Positions 10,319-19,762 are shown, counted from the stretch's first letter. The stretch is 36,734 bases of DNA from Clostridium sp. (GCA_012798835.1 JAAZML010000165.1:1-36734), one strand, 5' to 3'. Notes: generated by a model not told the origin, from the letters alone. A program made the numbers and translations.

Positions 10319-10413
10319 AACACATCCCCTCGGTATAATGATTATATATTCTTTATTTGCCATATGCCCAAAAAACATACCATTTCGTAGGCTTAAATAT
10401 ATTATATCTCAGC

Positions 10414-11673
10414 CTATTTTTTTCCTATATCTTTTCTATAATGCATTCCATCAAAATTAATCTTAAAAACCCCTTCATATGCTTTTTGTGCTGCTGATTC
10501 CAAATTGTTTTCCAGGGATGTCACACCCAAAACGCGTCCACCGGCAGTATAGTATTCACCATTTTCAAGCCTTGTGCCTGCGTGGAAAACAACAGTATTT
10601 ACATCTCTTTCGACCTCGGCGATTCCGTCTATTTTATATCCCGTCCCATATTCCCCAGGATAACCACCCGATGCCATTATAACACACACACAAGCATTAT
10701 CATCCCATTCTATCTCAATCTCGGCAAGCCTTTGATCAATAATGGCATTGAAAATTTCCAAGATATCAGTTTTTAATCTCGGTAATACCACTTGGGTCTC
10801 GGGATCACCAAATCTTGCATTGTATTCCAAAACTTTGGGTCCGTCCTCCGTTAATATAATTCCAAAATAAAGAATACCTTTAAAAGTTCTTCCCTCTTTA
10901 TTCATTGCGTCCATAGTGGTCTTATAAATTTTATCCATACAATATTGGTGTATTTCATCAGTATAAAATTTACTTGGAGAAAAAGCCCCCATCCCCCCCG
11001 TATTGGGTCCTTGATCCTTATCAAGAGCCCTTTTATGATCTTGGGAAGATACCATTGTCTTTATTGTCTTTCCGTCGGTAAAGGCTAACATACTAACTTC
11101 GTTCCCCGTCAGGAATTCCTCAATTACCACCCTTTTGCCAGCACTTCCAAACACTTCGTCTTCCATAATATCTTTTATGGCCTTATATGCCTCTTCGAAA
11201 TTTTGGGCAATTATAACGCCTTTACCAAATGCCAATCCATCTGCCTTTATTACCACAGGATACTTGCTGGCTTTTAGGTATTCTATGGACTCGCTGCTAT
11301 CTTCAAATACCCTGTAATCTGCGGTGGGTATATTGTATTTTCTCATAAGCTCCTTTGCAAAGACTTTGCTTCCCTCAATTATGGCAGCAGACTTACGAGG
11401 ACCAAATGCTCTTACGCCTGCACTTTCTAAGGCGTCTATCATTCCCGCTGCTAAAGGGTTATCGGGTGCAACCACCACCATATCTATACTCTTTTCTTTG
11501 CAAAATTTTACTACTCCCTCTTTATCCATTGCATCTATAGCGATGCATTGGGCTATTCCTGCAATACCCCCATTTCCAGGAGCACAATACAATTCTTCCA
11601 CTAGCAGACTTTGAGCAATCTTCCATACCAAGGTATGCTCACGACCGCCACTTCCTACAACCAATACCTTCAT
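10414..11673 (-). CDS. purD: Phosphoribosylamine--glycine ligase (GARS)
   Basis: ATP-grasp enzyme that joins phosphoribosylamine and glycine to make GAR, the second step of purine synthesis. Visible features are the N-terminal VLVVGSGGREHTLVWK, the ATP-grasp part (KADGLAFGKGV), the GPNTGGMGAFSP motif, and the metal-binding EYNARFGDPETQ. The length of 419 residues is normal, with no fusion to PurM or PurN. ATG start with TAGGAGG upstream. It follows purH by 23 bp and is the last purine gene of the cluster. Confidence 0.97.
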   Translation of the reverse strand: MKVLVVGSGGREHTLVWKIAQSLLVEELYCAPGNGGIAGIAQCIAIDAMDKEGVVKFCKEKSIDMVVVAPDNPLAAGMIDALESAGVRAFGPRKSAAIIEGSKVFAKELMRKYNIPTADYRVFEDSSESIEYLKASKYPVVIKADGLAFGKGVIIAQNFEEAYKAIKDIMEDEVFGSAGKRVVIEEFLTGNEVSMLAFTDGKTIKTMVSSQDHKRALDKDQGPNTGGMGAFSPSKFYTDEIHQYCMDKIYKTTMDAMNKEGRTFKGILYFGIILTEDGPKVLEYNARFGDPETQVVLPRLKTDILEIFNAIIDQRLAEIEIEWDDNACVCVIMASGGYPGEYGTGYKIDGIAEVERDVNTVVFHAGTRLENGEYYTAGGRVLGVTSLENNLESAAQKAYEGVFKINFDGMHYRKDIGKK

Positions 11674-11696
11674 CCTTTTCCTCCTAGTATGTTTTA

Positions 11697-13241
11697 TTAA
11701 TGCTTAAAATGCCTCATCCCAGTAAACACCATGGAGATACCATGTTTATTACATTCATCTATTGATTCCTGATCTTTTATAGAACCCCCCGGTTGTATTA
11801 TAGCGGTTATGCCGGCGGCTGCAGCGGCTTCAACACAATCTGGAAATGGGAAAAAGGCATCCGATGCCAAAACAGCATTCTTTGTCTTTTTTTCACCCGT
11901 TTTAATAGCAATATTACAGGCCATTATTCTATTGGCCTGGCCTGGACCAACACCGACTGTTCGCTTGTTTTTTGCAAGGGCAATTCCGTTGGACTTGGTA
12001 TGCTTTACGACTTTCATCGCAAAAATCAAATCCGATAATTCCGACTCGGTGGGCTTTTTTTCTGTAACATATTTTAGATCTTCCATATTAAGAAGTTCAC
12101 CATTGTAGCTTTGAACCAACAACCCCCCAGCCACTTTCTTCATATCGTAAGTTCCCTCTGGTATCTTTGAGGATATGTTGTCGAGCTTTAATATCCTTAT
12201 ATTTTTCTTTTGCTTTAATATCTCCAGAGCCTCTTTTGTAAAAGAAGGTGCAATAACAATTTCTATAAAAATTTTGTTTATTTCTTTGGCCGTTTCCTCA
12301 TCAATCTCTCCATTCGCCGCTACTATACCTCCAAATATTGATACCGGATCGGCCTTATAGGCCCCCAAATATGCCTGATATATTGTATCGGCACTTGCTA
12401 CCCCACATGGATTTGCATGTTTTACGGCTACAACTGTCGGCATATCAAATTCCTTCAATAACTCAAGGGCACCGTTTGTATCGTTGATATTATTGTAAGA
12501 AAGCTCCTTACCGTGCAATTGTTCCGCCGCCGCCAAACACCCAGTGTTCTTTCCAACCTCTTTATAGAATGCGGCTTTTTGATGGGGGTTTTCCCCATAC
12601 CTCATTTCCTGCATCTTTTCGTAGGTAAGAGATAAAGTTTGTGGAAACATATCCCCCCGGATCTCATCATTTAAATACTTTGCGATTAGCGTATCGTAGT
12701 GACTTGTATGCTCGAAAACTTTTCTAGCCAAATTAAACCTCGTATCTTGTGACACTTCCCCAGATTTATCCAATTCATCCAATACAGTATCATAATCCGC
12801 GGGATCCACTATTACAGTTACATCACGGTAATTTTTGGCCGCAGCCCTAAGCATCGTGGGCCCGCCTATATCTATATTTTCTATTGCCTCTTCAAGCCTT
12901 ACATCGTCCTTGAGTATCGTTTGTTTGAAAGGGTAAAGATTAATTACTACCAAATCTATAGGCTCTATGCCAAGTTCCCCAATTTGTCTCATATGTTCTT
13001 TGTTATCTCTTATAGCCAAAAGCCCTGCGTGAACCTTTGGATGAAGTGTCTTAACCCTTCCGTCTAAGCATTCCGGAAATCCCGTAATATCGGATATATT
13101 AACAACCTCTACCCCAGCATCTTTTAGGGTTTTGGCTGTGCCCCCAGTAGAAATAATTTCAACTCCATTTTTTTGGAGCCTCTTTGCCATTTCTACAATT
13201 CCCTTCTTATCTGATACACTTATTAGTGCACGCTTTAACAT
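11697..13241 (-). CDS. purH: Bifunctional AICAR transformylase / IMP cyclohydrolase
   Basis: Catalyses the last two steps to IMP. The N-terminal MGS-like cyclohydrolase domain (residues about 1-200) begins [12 protein letters not shown] and carries [10 protein letters not shown]; the C-terminal transformylase domain has the catalytic AVKHANPCG stretch and ends in FTGMRHFKH, as in the family. At 514 residues it is full length. ATG start with AGGAG 7 nt upstream. It lies 36 bp after purN. Confidence 0.97.
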   Translation of the reverse strand: MLKRALISVSDKKGIVEMAKRLQKNGVEIISTGGTAKTLKDAGVEVVNISDITGFPECLDGRVKTLHPKVHAGLLAIRDNKEHMRQIGELGIEPIDLVVINLYPFKQTILKDDVRLEEAIENIDIGGPTMLRAAAKNYRDVTVIVDPADYDTVLDELDKSGEVSQDTRFNLARKVFEHTSHYDTLIAKYLNDEIRGDMFPQTLSLTYEKMQEMRYGENPHQKAAFYKEVGKNTGCLAAAEQLHGKELSYNNINDTNGALELLKEFDMPTVVAVKHANPCGVASADTIYQAYLGAYKADPVSIFGGIVAANGEIDEETAKEINKIFIEIVIAPSFTKEALEILKQKKNIRILKLDNISSKIPEGTYDMKKVAGGLLVQSYNGELLNMEDLKYVTEKKPTESELSDLIFAMKVVKHTKSNGIALAKNKRTVGVGPGQANRIMACNIAIKTGEKKTKNAVLASDAFFPFPDCVEAAAAAGITAIIQPGGSIKDQESIDECNKHGISMVFTGMRHFKH

Positions 13242-13277
13242 GCTATCACTCCTTGTATGTTTTCTTTTGCTTTTACA

Positions 13278-13907
13278 CTAGTTGTTTTTTATCCTAACTT
13301 TCCTTCCTTCAACCGCCAGCCTGCCTTCCGAAAAAAGTTTAATGGCCCTTGGAAGTATATCCCACTCCGCCTCTTCCATAATCCGCTTTTGGAGGGTTGG
13401 AGGATCATCGTCATCCTTTATTTCTACAGATTTTTGTAGTATGATGGGCCCCGCATCCGCCTCCACATCAACAAAGTGAACAGTAGCGCCGGATATTTTA
13501 ACCCCATATTCCAATGCTTTTTCGTGGGGTACTATCCCATAAAAACCCCTCCCACAAAAAGAAGGTATAAGGGATGGATGGATGTTTATTATCCTGTTTT
13601 GATATTTTTTAACAAAATTTTCTCCCAGTATAGATAAAAAGCCAGCCATAACAATTAGCCCTACCTTGTGTTGCTCAAAATGTCTTATGAGAGCCTCACC
13701 ATATTCATAAACTGTGGAATAATCCTTCCTTGCAATGCATATCGATGGGATATTATGATTTTTGGCTCTTTCCAAAGCATATGCCCCTTGCCTGCTAGAC
13801 ACTACCGTAGCGATTGCACAGTTTTTTATATAACTATCTTCAATCCTGTCGATTATAGCCTGTAGATTGGTTCCTCCCCCAGAAACCAAAACCCCTAATT
13901 TTAACAT
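13278..13907 (-). CDS. purN: Phosphoribosylglycinamide formyltransferase (10-formyl-THF dependent)
   Basis: Transfers a formyl group from 10-formyltetrahydrofolate to GAR. The folate/GAR site [10 protein letters not shown] and the following [18 protein letters not shown] (catalytic Asn, His and Asp) are intact, and the N-terminal [14 protein letters not shown] loop binds phosphate. At 209 residues it has the usual length. The ATG overlaps the end of purM by 7 bp, implying translational coupling. Confidence 0.96.
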   Translation of the reverse strand: MLKLGVLVSGGGTNLQAIIDRIEDSYIKNCAIATVVSSRQGAYALERAKNHNIPSICIARKDYSTVYEYGEALIRHFEQHKVGLIVMAGFLSILGENFVKKYQNRIINIHPSLIPSFCGRGFYGIVPHEKALEYGVKISGATVHFVDVEADAGPIILQKSVEIKDDDDPPTLQKRIMEEAEWDILPRAIKLFSEGRLAVEGRKVRIKNN

Positions 13908-14923
13908 AATTCCAGACCGTTCCCCCCTGATACAACTTCCCCAATAAGGTAAGCCTGTTTAATGTTTTTGTTTAGGTCTTTCAATATGTCGCCTGCAATA
14001 TGTTCATCAACAATAATTGCCATCCCTATTCCCATATTAAAGGTATTATACATATCTTTTTCATTAAGGGAACCAAGACTTTGAAGTAAGTCAAATATGG
14101 GTAGCACAGGCCACGATCCTTTGAACACTTTCATCCCCAAACCCTCCGGCATTATTCTAGGAAGATTCTCTATAAAACCGCCCCCAGTGATATGGGCTAC
14201 TCCATTTAATTTAAATTTCTCTTTCAATTCCAAAATTGTCTTTACATATATTCTTGTAGGTTTTATTATTTCCTCACCTATGGTAGTTCCGAGCACCTTT
14301 ACTACCTCAGAAAGTTTTTCTTTGTTGGGTGCTAGAACTTTCCTAACAAGTGAATACCCATTGCTGTGGATACCACTTGAGGCAAGGCCTATAACCTTAT
14401 TTCCCTCTTTTATATTTTTGCCATCGATAATCTTATTCTTTTCAACGATCCCCACCGCAAAACCCGCAAGATCATATTCATCTTCGGGGTAAAATCCTGG
14501 CATCTCAGCGGTTTCCCCTCCTACTAATGCACACCCCGATTCAACACAGGCATCGGCCACCCCTTTTACTATCTGGGCTACCTTTTCTGGATAATTTTTC
14601 CCCATAGCGATATAGTCCAAAAAAAACAGAGGTTCTGCTCCCGTGCATACAATATCGTTTACACACATAGCAACGCAATCCATTCCAATGGTATCATGCT
14701 TATCCATCAAAAAGGCAATTTTAAGCTTTGTTCCGACTCCGTCTGTCCCCGATACTAGCACAGGCTCTTCGTATTTATGCTTATCCAGTGCGAAAAGTCC
14801 TGCAAAGCCACCTAATCCCCTTAATACTTCGGGTCTAAAGGTCCTTTTTACATCGTTTCTCATTAGTTTTACTGCTTCGTAACCTGCCTCGACATCAACG
14901 CCTGCATCTTTATACTTAGTCAT
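13901..14923 (-). CDS. purM: Phosphoribosylformylglycinamidine cyclo-ligase (AIR synthetase)
   Basis: ATP-dependent ring closure of FGAM to AIR. Signatures are [15 protein letters not shown] at the N-terminus, the [14 protein letters not shown] motif, [13 protein letters not shown], and the [13 protein letters not shown] segment in the C-terminal domain. The 340-residue length is typical. ATG start with GGGAGG upstream, and a 7-bp overlap with purN. The FGAM it consumes must come from PurL/Q/S, which are not in this window. Confidence 0.97.
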   Translation of the reverse strand: MTKYKDAGVDVEAGYEAVKLMRNDVKRTFRPEVLRGLGGFAGLFALDKHKYEEPVLVSGTDGVGTKLKIAFLMDKHDTIGMDCVAMCVNDIVCTGAEPLFFLDYIAMGKNYPEKVAQIVKGVADACVESGCALVGGETAEMPGFYPEDEYDLAGFAVGIVEKNKIIDGKNIKEGNKVIGLASSGIHSNGYSLVRKVLAPNKEKLSEVVKVLGTTIGEEIIKPTRIYVKTILELKEKFKLNGVAHITGGGFIENLPRIMPEGLGMKVFKGSWPVLPIFDLLQSLGSLNEKDMYNTFNMGIGMAIIVDEHIAGDILKDLNKNIKQAYLIGEVVSGGNGLELC

Positions 14924-14996
14924 TTAACTACCTCCCTGTTACAAGTAAATAAATTATATAATAAAATACCAAGTTAAACAAATCTAATTTATTACC

Positions 14997-16454
14997 CTAC
15001 TTTTCTTTACTATTGGATATTTCCATTGGATAATCCCCCGTAAAGCAAGCCGTACAAAAGCCACATTTTGCCCCAACAGGTGTTTTAAGAAGCCCTTCTA
15101 TACTTAAAAAGCCCAGTGTATCGACCCCTATTATATCTTTAATCTCGGCAATAGTGTGTTTTGTAGCAATGAGTTCGGCTTTATCGGATATATCCATACC
15201 AAAATAACATGGGTATCTATACGGCGGGGAACTGACCCTCATATGGACCTCTTTTACTCCCGCTTTTCTTAGAATCTGGACAAGTCTTTTGCTTGTAGTA
15301 CCCCTTACTATGGAGTCATCTATCATAACAACTCTTTTCCCGTAAATAGCTTCCTTTAAGGCATTGAGCTTTATTCTGACACCGTTCTCCCTTTGGCTGC
15401 AGTTGGGTTGTATGAAGGTTCTGCCAACATACCTGTTTTTAATAAGTCCTAATCCATAGGGTATGCCCGATTGCATAGAATACCCCAGTGCAGGGGTTAA
15501 CCCCGAGTCGGGAACACCGAAAACAAGATCCGCATCCACAGGATGCTCCATTGCAAGCCTTCGTCCTGCCTCAACCCTCGCCCTGTACACACTTACACCA
15601 TCTATATAACTATCGGGTCTTGCAAAATAAATATGTTCAAATATGCAAAGTCTCGATTGTGATGGGGTTTCGGTCTGTATGGATTTTAGCCCCTCCTCTT
15701 CAACTACAGCTATTTCGCCTGGTTTTACATCCCTTACATACTTAGCACCTACTGCGTCTAGGGCACAGGTTTCCGACGCAAATATATAAGAATCGCCCAA
15801 AAGACCTATGCATAAAGGCCTTATTCCATGGGGATCCCTTATACCAATAAGCTTGTTTGGTGTTAGGATCACCATGGCATAGGCTCCCTTAACCTCCCCC
15901 ATCATCTTTATAATAGATTCTTCTATACCATTGCTGCTAACCCTGTACCTGGATATCAAATTTAAGATAACCTCCGGATCAATGGTTGATTGGAAGATGA
16001 TACCTTCCTCTTCAAGCCTTTCGCGAATCTGTAGAGTATTTACCAAGCTTCCATTATAGGCTATAGCAAGCTGGCCATCCTTATATTTAATAACCATAGG
16101 CTGTGCATTCTCTCTTAGGTTCTCTCCAGAAGCCGAGTACCTCACATGCCCCACCGCATTTTTACCCTTGAGTCTTTCAAATATATCCTGATTAAAAATT
16201 TCGGGAACAAGACCCATATCCTTATGATATAAAAGACCCCTTTCACCATTGACGGCTATTCCCGCACTTTCCTGTCCCCTATGCTGGAGTGCATACAGAG
16301 CATAATAAGTCAAAAGAGCACTATCCATATTCTCCTTGTTATAAATACCAAATACGCCACATTCCTCTTTTGGCTTATCCAACTCAAAAACATCCTCTTC
16401 CCTTGAGGCGTTGAACGAATTGCCCAAATATTTTTTCAATTCATTATTAAACAT
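14997..16454 (-). CDS. purF: Amidophosphoribosyltransferase
   Basis: Committed step of purine synthesis: PRPP plus glutamine give phosphoribosylamine. Residues 1-32 are a propeptide like that of the Bacillus enzyme, expected to be cleaved before the nucleophilic Cys in KEECGVFGIY. The glutaminase domain is followed by the PRPP-binding loop VVMIDDSIVRGTTSKRL. Cysteines in the C-terminal CGFCTACFTGDYP segment and one in the RLCIFEHIYFARPDS segment match the [4Fe-4S]-containing, oxygen-sensitive PurF class. 485 residues. ATG start with AAGGAGA upstream. purE is 71 bp upstream; purC, which often lies between them in clostridia, is missing. Confidence 0.97.
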   Translation of the reverse strand: MFNNELKKYLGNSFNASREEDVFELDKPKEECGVFGIYNKENMDSALLTYYALYALQHRGQESAGIAVNGERGLLYHKDMGLVPEIFNQDIFERLKGKNAVGHVRYSASGENLRENAQPMVIKYKDGQLAIAYNGSLVNTLQIRERLEEEGIIFQSTIDPEVILNLISRYRVSSNGIEESIIKMMGEVKGAYAMVILTPNKLIGIRDPHGIRPLCIGLLGDSYIFASETCALDAVGAKYVRDVKPGEIAVVEEEGLKSIQTETPSQSRLCIFEHIYFARPDSYIDGVSVYRARVEAGRRLAMEHPVDADLVFGVPDSGLTPALGYSMQSGIPYGLGLIKNRYVGRTFIQPNCSQRENGVRIKLNALKEAIYGKRVVMIDDSIVRGTTSKRLVQILRKAGVKEVHMRVSSPPYRYPCYFGMDISDKAELIATKHTIAEIKDIIGVDTLGFLSIEGLLKTPVGAKCGFCTACFTGDYPMEISNSKEK

Positions 16455-16525
16455 TCTCTCTCTCCTTGCAAAATTAAGTTTGAAAAACCAAAGTACACCT
16501 CTGTCCTTAGTTTACCCATCCATAT

Positions 16526-17053
16526 TTAAATACTCCTAACCTTTTCTTGTATAACCATGTCTTTCTGCTGCACATTTTCCGCCAATTCGCTCCTGTACTT
16601 TTCCATTTCCTTCACCAACCCGGTGTATCCAACCGAAAGTATCTGAACTGCAAGCAATGCAGCGTTGTGTGCACCATTTATGGCCATGGTGGCAACAGGT
16701 ATCCCGCTTGGCATCTGTACTATTGACAAAAGAGCATCGAGGCCGTCCAGTGTAGAAGATTTGATGGGTACTCCTATAACCGGAAGGGTGGTATATGCTG
16801 CCAAAACTCCGGGTAGGTGTGCAGCCTTACCTGCCGCAGCAATAATCACATCAACCCCATCATTTCTAGCATTTTTAGCAAAATCGGCCGCCCTGTCGGG
16901 GGTCCTGTGAGCAGAGCATACACTTACACTTACCTCTATTCCAAATCGCTTTAAAGTTTCTATACAATCCCTCAAAACCTCAAAATCGGAATCACTCCCC
17001 ATTACAACCGCAACCCTAGGCCCTTTTAAAGCTCCTGAATTGTTTTTTTCCAT
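16526..17053 (-). CDS. purE: N5-carboxyaminoimidazole ribonucleotide mutase (PurE)
   Basis: Rearranges N5-CAIR to CAIR. The typical VVMGSDSDFEVL phosphate-binding motif, SAHRTPDR, AAGKAAHLPGV and the GLDALLSIVQMPSGIPVAT stretch are all present. I use the ATG at 17053 (175 residues): GGAGG lies 8 nt upstream, and an in-frame ATG 15 nt further upstream overlaps that same ribosome site. First gene of the purine block. The class I partner purK is not in the window. A long leader with a hairpin terminator precedes it. Confidence 0.95.
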   Translation of the reverse strand: MEKNNSGALKGPRVAVVMGSDSDFEVLRDCIETLKRFGIEVSVSVCSAHRTPDRAADFAKNARNDGVDVIIAAAGKAAHLPGVLAAYTTLPVIGVPIKSSTLDGLDALLSIVQMPSGIPVATMAINGAHNAALLAVQILSVGYTGLVKEMEKYRSELAENVQQKDMVIQEKVRSI

Positions 17054-17118
17054 GAATAAAACCTCCATAAAATTGTAGTAAAATTTATATATTATTCAAT
17101 AGTTATACATCTTTCAAT

Positions 17119-17144
17119 AAAAAACGGGCTGGCAGAACCAACCC
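17119..17144 (-). terminator. Intrinsic terminator in the pur leader, upstream of purE
   Basis: On the minus strand GGGTTGG and CCAGCCC form a 7-bp stem (one G-T pair, 5-nt loop) followed by GTTTTTT. It lies upstream of the first structural gene, not after a gene, which points to attenuation of the purine operon. Confidence 0.75.
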
Positions 17145-17280
17145 TCACAAACTGCAATAACAAAAGATGCCCTATGCCAATTGCGATAAAACTTCTGCTT
17201 TATTGCAATAATGAAATTATCATACCACTAATAATGCTGAGCTAAATACAGCACCTGCACAACAAACATGTCTTTCTACA
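17119..17280 (-). promoter_or_regulatory. Structured leader of the pur operon (candidate attenuator, class unknown)
   Basis: Between a good promoter and purE the RNA can fold into hairpin A, 17209-17199 with 17190-17180 (ATTGCAATAAA with TTTATCGCAAT, one mismatch). The 5' arm of A can instead pair with 17160-17151 (ATTGCAATAA with TTATTGCAGT, 10 bp with one G-U). The intrinsic terminator at 17119-17144 follows. A smaller TGCTG/CAGCA hairpin lies near the 5' end. I searched by eye for the guanine/adenine riboswitch core (TTTCTACC, CCGTAAA, GACTATG) and for recognisable PRPP, ZTP and THF riboswitch consensus and found none. The layout says attenuation; the ligand or protein is unknown. Confidence 0.55.
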
Positions 17281-17286
17281 TAGATA

Positions 17287-17316
17287 ATAGTATCAAATCG
17301 TGATGGTTTTTGTCAA
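17287..17316 (-). promoter_or_regulatory. Promoter of the purine operon
   Basis: A consensus TTGACA (17311-17316) is followed 18 bp later by TACTAT (17287-17292) on the minus strand. The predicted start near 17280 gives a leader of about 225 nt before purE. A 9-bp inverted repeat (CAGACCAAA with TTTGGTTTG) lies just upstream, after the permease stop. Confidence 0.7.
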
Positions 17317-17400
17317 TAAAAATACCGAAAAACTGTGTTGGCTTTTATGATTTTATCACAAACCAAAGCGTTGTAAAATTTGGTCTGTTTTTTGGGGTTT

Positions 17401-18411
17401 TTATCCCAAAACCGCTAAAAGATAAACTATAAACGGCATAGTAACGATACTAAATATTGTGGTGAAAAATACATTTTCGGTTGCAAACTTATAATCGGAG
17501 CCATATTGTTCGGCTAAAGCCGGTACTATTGTCCCGCATGGCATCGATAGCTGTAGAACTATTAAAGCTTTTGCTAAAGGATCAACAAAACTAATAAATG
17601 ATAAAGCAAAAAGCGCCAAACAAGGTATAATTATTAACTTGAACAGGGACAAAACAAATACAGGTGATCTTTTAAATAGATCGCCTATGTTTTTAATCCG
17701 GATTTCTGATAGTATAAGCCCTATGAAAACCATTGAGAGCGGTGCGGTCATTTCCCCTAGGGGATAAAATGCACTACTTATAAAGCTACTCACCTCATTT
17801 ATATGGGGTATACGCTCAATAAAGGGCATGAAATTTACTTTTAAAAGAATAATGGTCAGACCTGCGGCAAAGGCTATGGTATTTCCATTTATGAGATGTT
17901 TTATGTTGTCTTTCCAACCGGTCCTATTGTGCTTGTTTACAAGAAATATGCCAAGAGTCCACATGATGGTGTCATTTGCCAAATTGAAAAGAACTGCATA
18001 TAATAAAATATCATCGCCATAAAGTGATCTTAAAAGGGGAAATGCAAGATAAATAACATTTCCAAACATAAAATGCATCTTGAATATATTCTTCGTGGAA
18101 CCCTCAAGCTTTAGAAACTCACCTATTAAATGACCAAACACAAAGGAGAGCATTATAAAAAATATACCTAGTAGATATATCCATATACCATTTATTAGAA
18201 TATCCTTGGTGAAGTCTCTGCTAGCCAAAGTAATAAAAATCAAAATAGGGGCTGTTAGCTTAACAACTAGTCTTGATAGTATTGCTCCCGAGTTATCGGG
18301 TAAATATCTGGTTTTACCCGAGATATAACCTATAAATCCTATGATTACCAATATCGAAATTTGATTGAATAAGGTTTGTATCTGATGTGATATATTTTGA
18401 AAGTGTCCCAT
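17401..18411 (-). CDS. AEC-family (auxin efflux carrier) permease
   Basis: A hydrophobic membrane protein of 336 residues with about ten predicted transmembrane segments. The N-terminal LVIIGFIGYISGKTRYLP and the pattern of a Pro-containing helix in each half (LTAPILIFITLA near residue 55, LQLSMPCGTIVPALAEQYG near residue 295) are typical of the AEC family, which moves organic anions such as malate. The substrate cannot be read. ATG start with AGGAG 9 nt upstream. A promoter-like sequence lies upstream, and it is flanked by the nadA and pur transcription units without being clearly part of either. Confidence 0.85.
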   Translation of the reverse strand: MGHFQNISHQIQTLFNQISILVIIGFIGYISGKTRYLPDNSGAILSRLVVKLTAPILIFITLASRDFTKDILINGIWIYLLGIFFIMLSFVFGHLIGEFLKLEGSTKNIFKMHFMFGNVIYLAFPLLRSLYGDDILLYAVLFNLANDTIMWTLGIFLVNKHNRTGWKDNIKHLINGNTIAFAAGLTIILLKVNFMPFIERIPHINEVSSFISSAFYPLGEMTAPLSMVFIGLILSEIRIKNIGDLFKRSPVFVLSLFKLIIIPCLALFALSFISFVDPLAKALIVLQLSMPCGTIVPALAEQYGSDYKFATENVFFTTIFSIVTMPFIVYLLAVLG

Positions 18412-18467
18412 TTAATGCTGCTCCTAAAAAGTATATTCCGAAGAAACCGGTATTCCATTCAATTGAC

Positions 18468-18496
18468 ATATTAACATATCAAAAGCTTATTATCAA
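18468..18496 (-). promoter_or_regulatory. Possible promoter of the AEC permease
   Basis: Minus strand TTGATA (18491-18496), 17 bp spacer, TAATAT (18468-18473). The predicted start lies about 50 nt before the permease ATG. Confidence 0.5.
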
Positions 18497-18514
18497 TCCA
18501 ATTATATTTTTTAT

Positions 18515-18550
18515 GGGGGCAATAAGTCTACCTAAACTTTTTTGCCCCCC
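18515..18550. other. GC-rich hairpin between nadA and the AEC permease
   Basis: GGGGGCAA and TTGCCCCC form the outer stem and AAGT/ACTT an inner one. It is probably where nadA transcription ends, but neither strand has a clean U-tract after the stem. Confidence 0.5.
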
Positions 18551-18601
18551 GTCCATAATGAAAACAGCAAACCCTTATTTTTATGATTTTATTAGACGAA
18601 A

Positions 18602-19546
18602 CTAAAGCAAACCAAAAGATCTATACATTTTATTGATGAGCTGTGTTATTCTTTCGGACGTAACCGCATCGGTTTTAACATGTAATCGGGCTGTATTAGA
18701 GTCATTACCAAAATCGCACGCCTCATACACACGCTCAAGTCTCATCACATTAAACACACTGCAGGAAATATACGAGCTTAAGTGTATAAATTTCTTTTCC
18801 GGGAATTCCTTGCACATACGCAGGTAAAAATTCTTTTCCACGCCTAGAATAAATGTATCCGCTTCCAATGATTTAATTAATTCTATCATTTTGCCTGTCC
18901 CTACCGCATAATCGGCTTTTAGCGTTATCTGCTCGTTGCATTCTGGATGAACCATAGTTATCGCATCTGGATACTTCTTTTTAATTTCCCTAAGATCTCC
19001 TAATGATGCACTGTCATAAACATTGCAGGTTGGCTGATCCGGATATACAACTACATCTTTATCTACCTTATGTAGGGCTTCGTTGGCACAATTATATTCC
19101 CCAACATATAATAAACGATCAGCATCTACACTATTTATAACCTCCGGTACATCACCAGGAAATGCCAGATAGTCAGCAAGTAGCTTTGTGTTCAATGGCG
19201 AGGTCCCATACACAACAAGGGGCAAATCGGGATATTTATCCCTCCACCGTTTCACATACTCAAACTGGAGCATATTATCCATTGCCACAGGGCAGGTAGA
19301 ACCCCTCCCAGGCACATAAACATTTTTGTCCTTAAGGTAACATGCTGTAATCTCCCCAAAGAAAGTCGGAGCCAATACAAGTATGTTTTTTTGTTTACAA
19401 CCCTTTAACACCCCTAAAAAGAAATCTCTGCTATCTCCAAGTATGTCGGCAATTTCATGCGTCTCCGCCGGTGCATAGTGATGGGCCATGATATAAATAT
19501 CATTCCCCTTTTTCAAGTCAATAATTTTTTGAGTCAAATTTTCCAT
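18602..19546 (-). CDS. nadA: Quinolinate synthase
   Basis: Condenses iminoaspartate with dihydroxyacetone phosphate to quinolinate, using a [4Fe-4S] cluster. Three cysteines, Cys85, Cys174 and Cys262, are spaced 89 and 88 apart, matching the three cluster ligands of the family. Other family motifs are YIMAHHYAPAETHEIADILGDS at the N-terminus and MVHPECNEQ. I start it at the ATG at 19546 (314 residues), which has GGGGGGAGA upstream; an in-frame ATG 69 nt upstream has no such site. It is somewhat divergent from standard NadA and stands alone: nadB and nadC are not adjacent. Its promoter region carries a tandem repeat that may be an operator. Confidence 0.85.
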   Translation of the reverse strand: MENLTQKIIDLKKGNDIYIMAHHYAPAETHEIADILGDSRDFFLGVLKGCKQKNILVLAPTFFGEITACYLKDKNVYVPGRGSTCPVAMDNMLQFEYVKRWRDKYPDLPLVVYGTSPLNTKLLADYLAFPGDVPEVINSVDADRLLYVGEYNCANEALHKVDKDVVVYPDQPTCNVYDSASLGDLREIKKKYPDAITMVHPECNEQITLKADYAVGTGKMIELIKSLEADTFILGVEKNFYLRMCKEFPEKKFIHLSSYISCSVFNVMRLERVYEACDFGNDSNTARLHVKTDAVTSERITQLINKMYRSFGLL

Positions 19547-19576
19547 TAGGATCTCCCCCCTAAAATAATGAAAATA

Positions 19577-19592
19577 TGCGGTTGAAACCGCA
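19577..19592. repeat. Perfect small hairpin in the nadA leader
   Basis: TGCGGTT and AACCGCA are separated by 2 nt. It lies about 30 nt upstream of the nadA start and has no U-tract, so it is not a terminator. It could affect translation initiation. Confidence 0.4.
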
Positions 19593-19661
19593 ATATTATT
19601 GGTTGATGCACGCAAATACTTATATATATGTGGTGAAAGCTGCTGTATCCAACAAGAAATA

Positions 19662-19690
19662 TTACTACATCTAGAAATGCTTACTACATC
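19662..19690 (-). promoter_or_regulatory. Tandem direct repeat at the nadA start site (candidate operator)
   Basis: GATGTAGTAA occurs twice on the minus strand (19690-19681 and 19671-19662), offset by 19 bp, about two helical turns. The first copy covers the predicted start site just downstream of the -10. A related TAATGTAGCAT lies at 19740-19750. A repressor sensing NAD precursors (such as NiaR) is the obvious guess, but I cannot match the sequence to a known consensus. Confidence 0.45.
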
Positions 19691-19696
19691 ATTTAT

Positions 19697-19725
19697 ACTT
19701 TACCAAATATTTTTGGCCAAGTCAA
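19697..19725 (-). promoter_or_regulatory. Promoter of nadA
   Basis: TTGACT (19720-19725) and TAAAGT (19697-19702) with a 17-bp spacer on the minus strand. This separates nadA from the small gene upstream and gives a leader of about 145 nt. Confidence 0.6.
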
Positions 19726-19762
19726 TGATTTTTGTAAAATAATGTAGCATTTTTTACTTCTG

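Noticed and set aside
17194-17223. A seven-codon minus-strand frame (ATG ATA ATT TCA TTA TTG CAA TAA) in the pur leader, considered as an attenuation peptide.
   Set aside because: It has no convincing ribosome site and no run of codons for a relevant amino acid. Only the RNA structure is reported.
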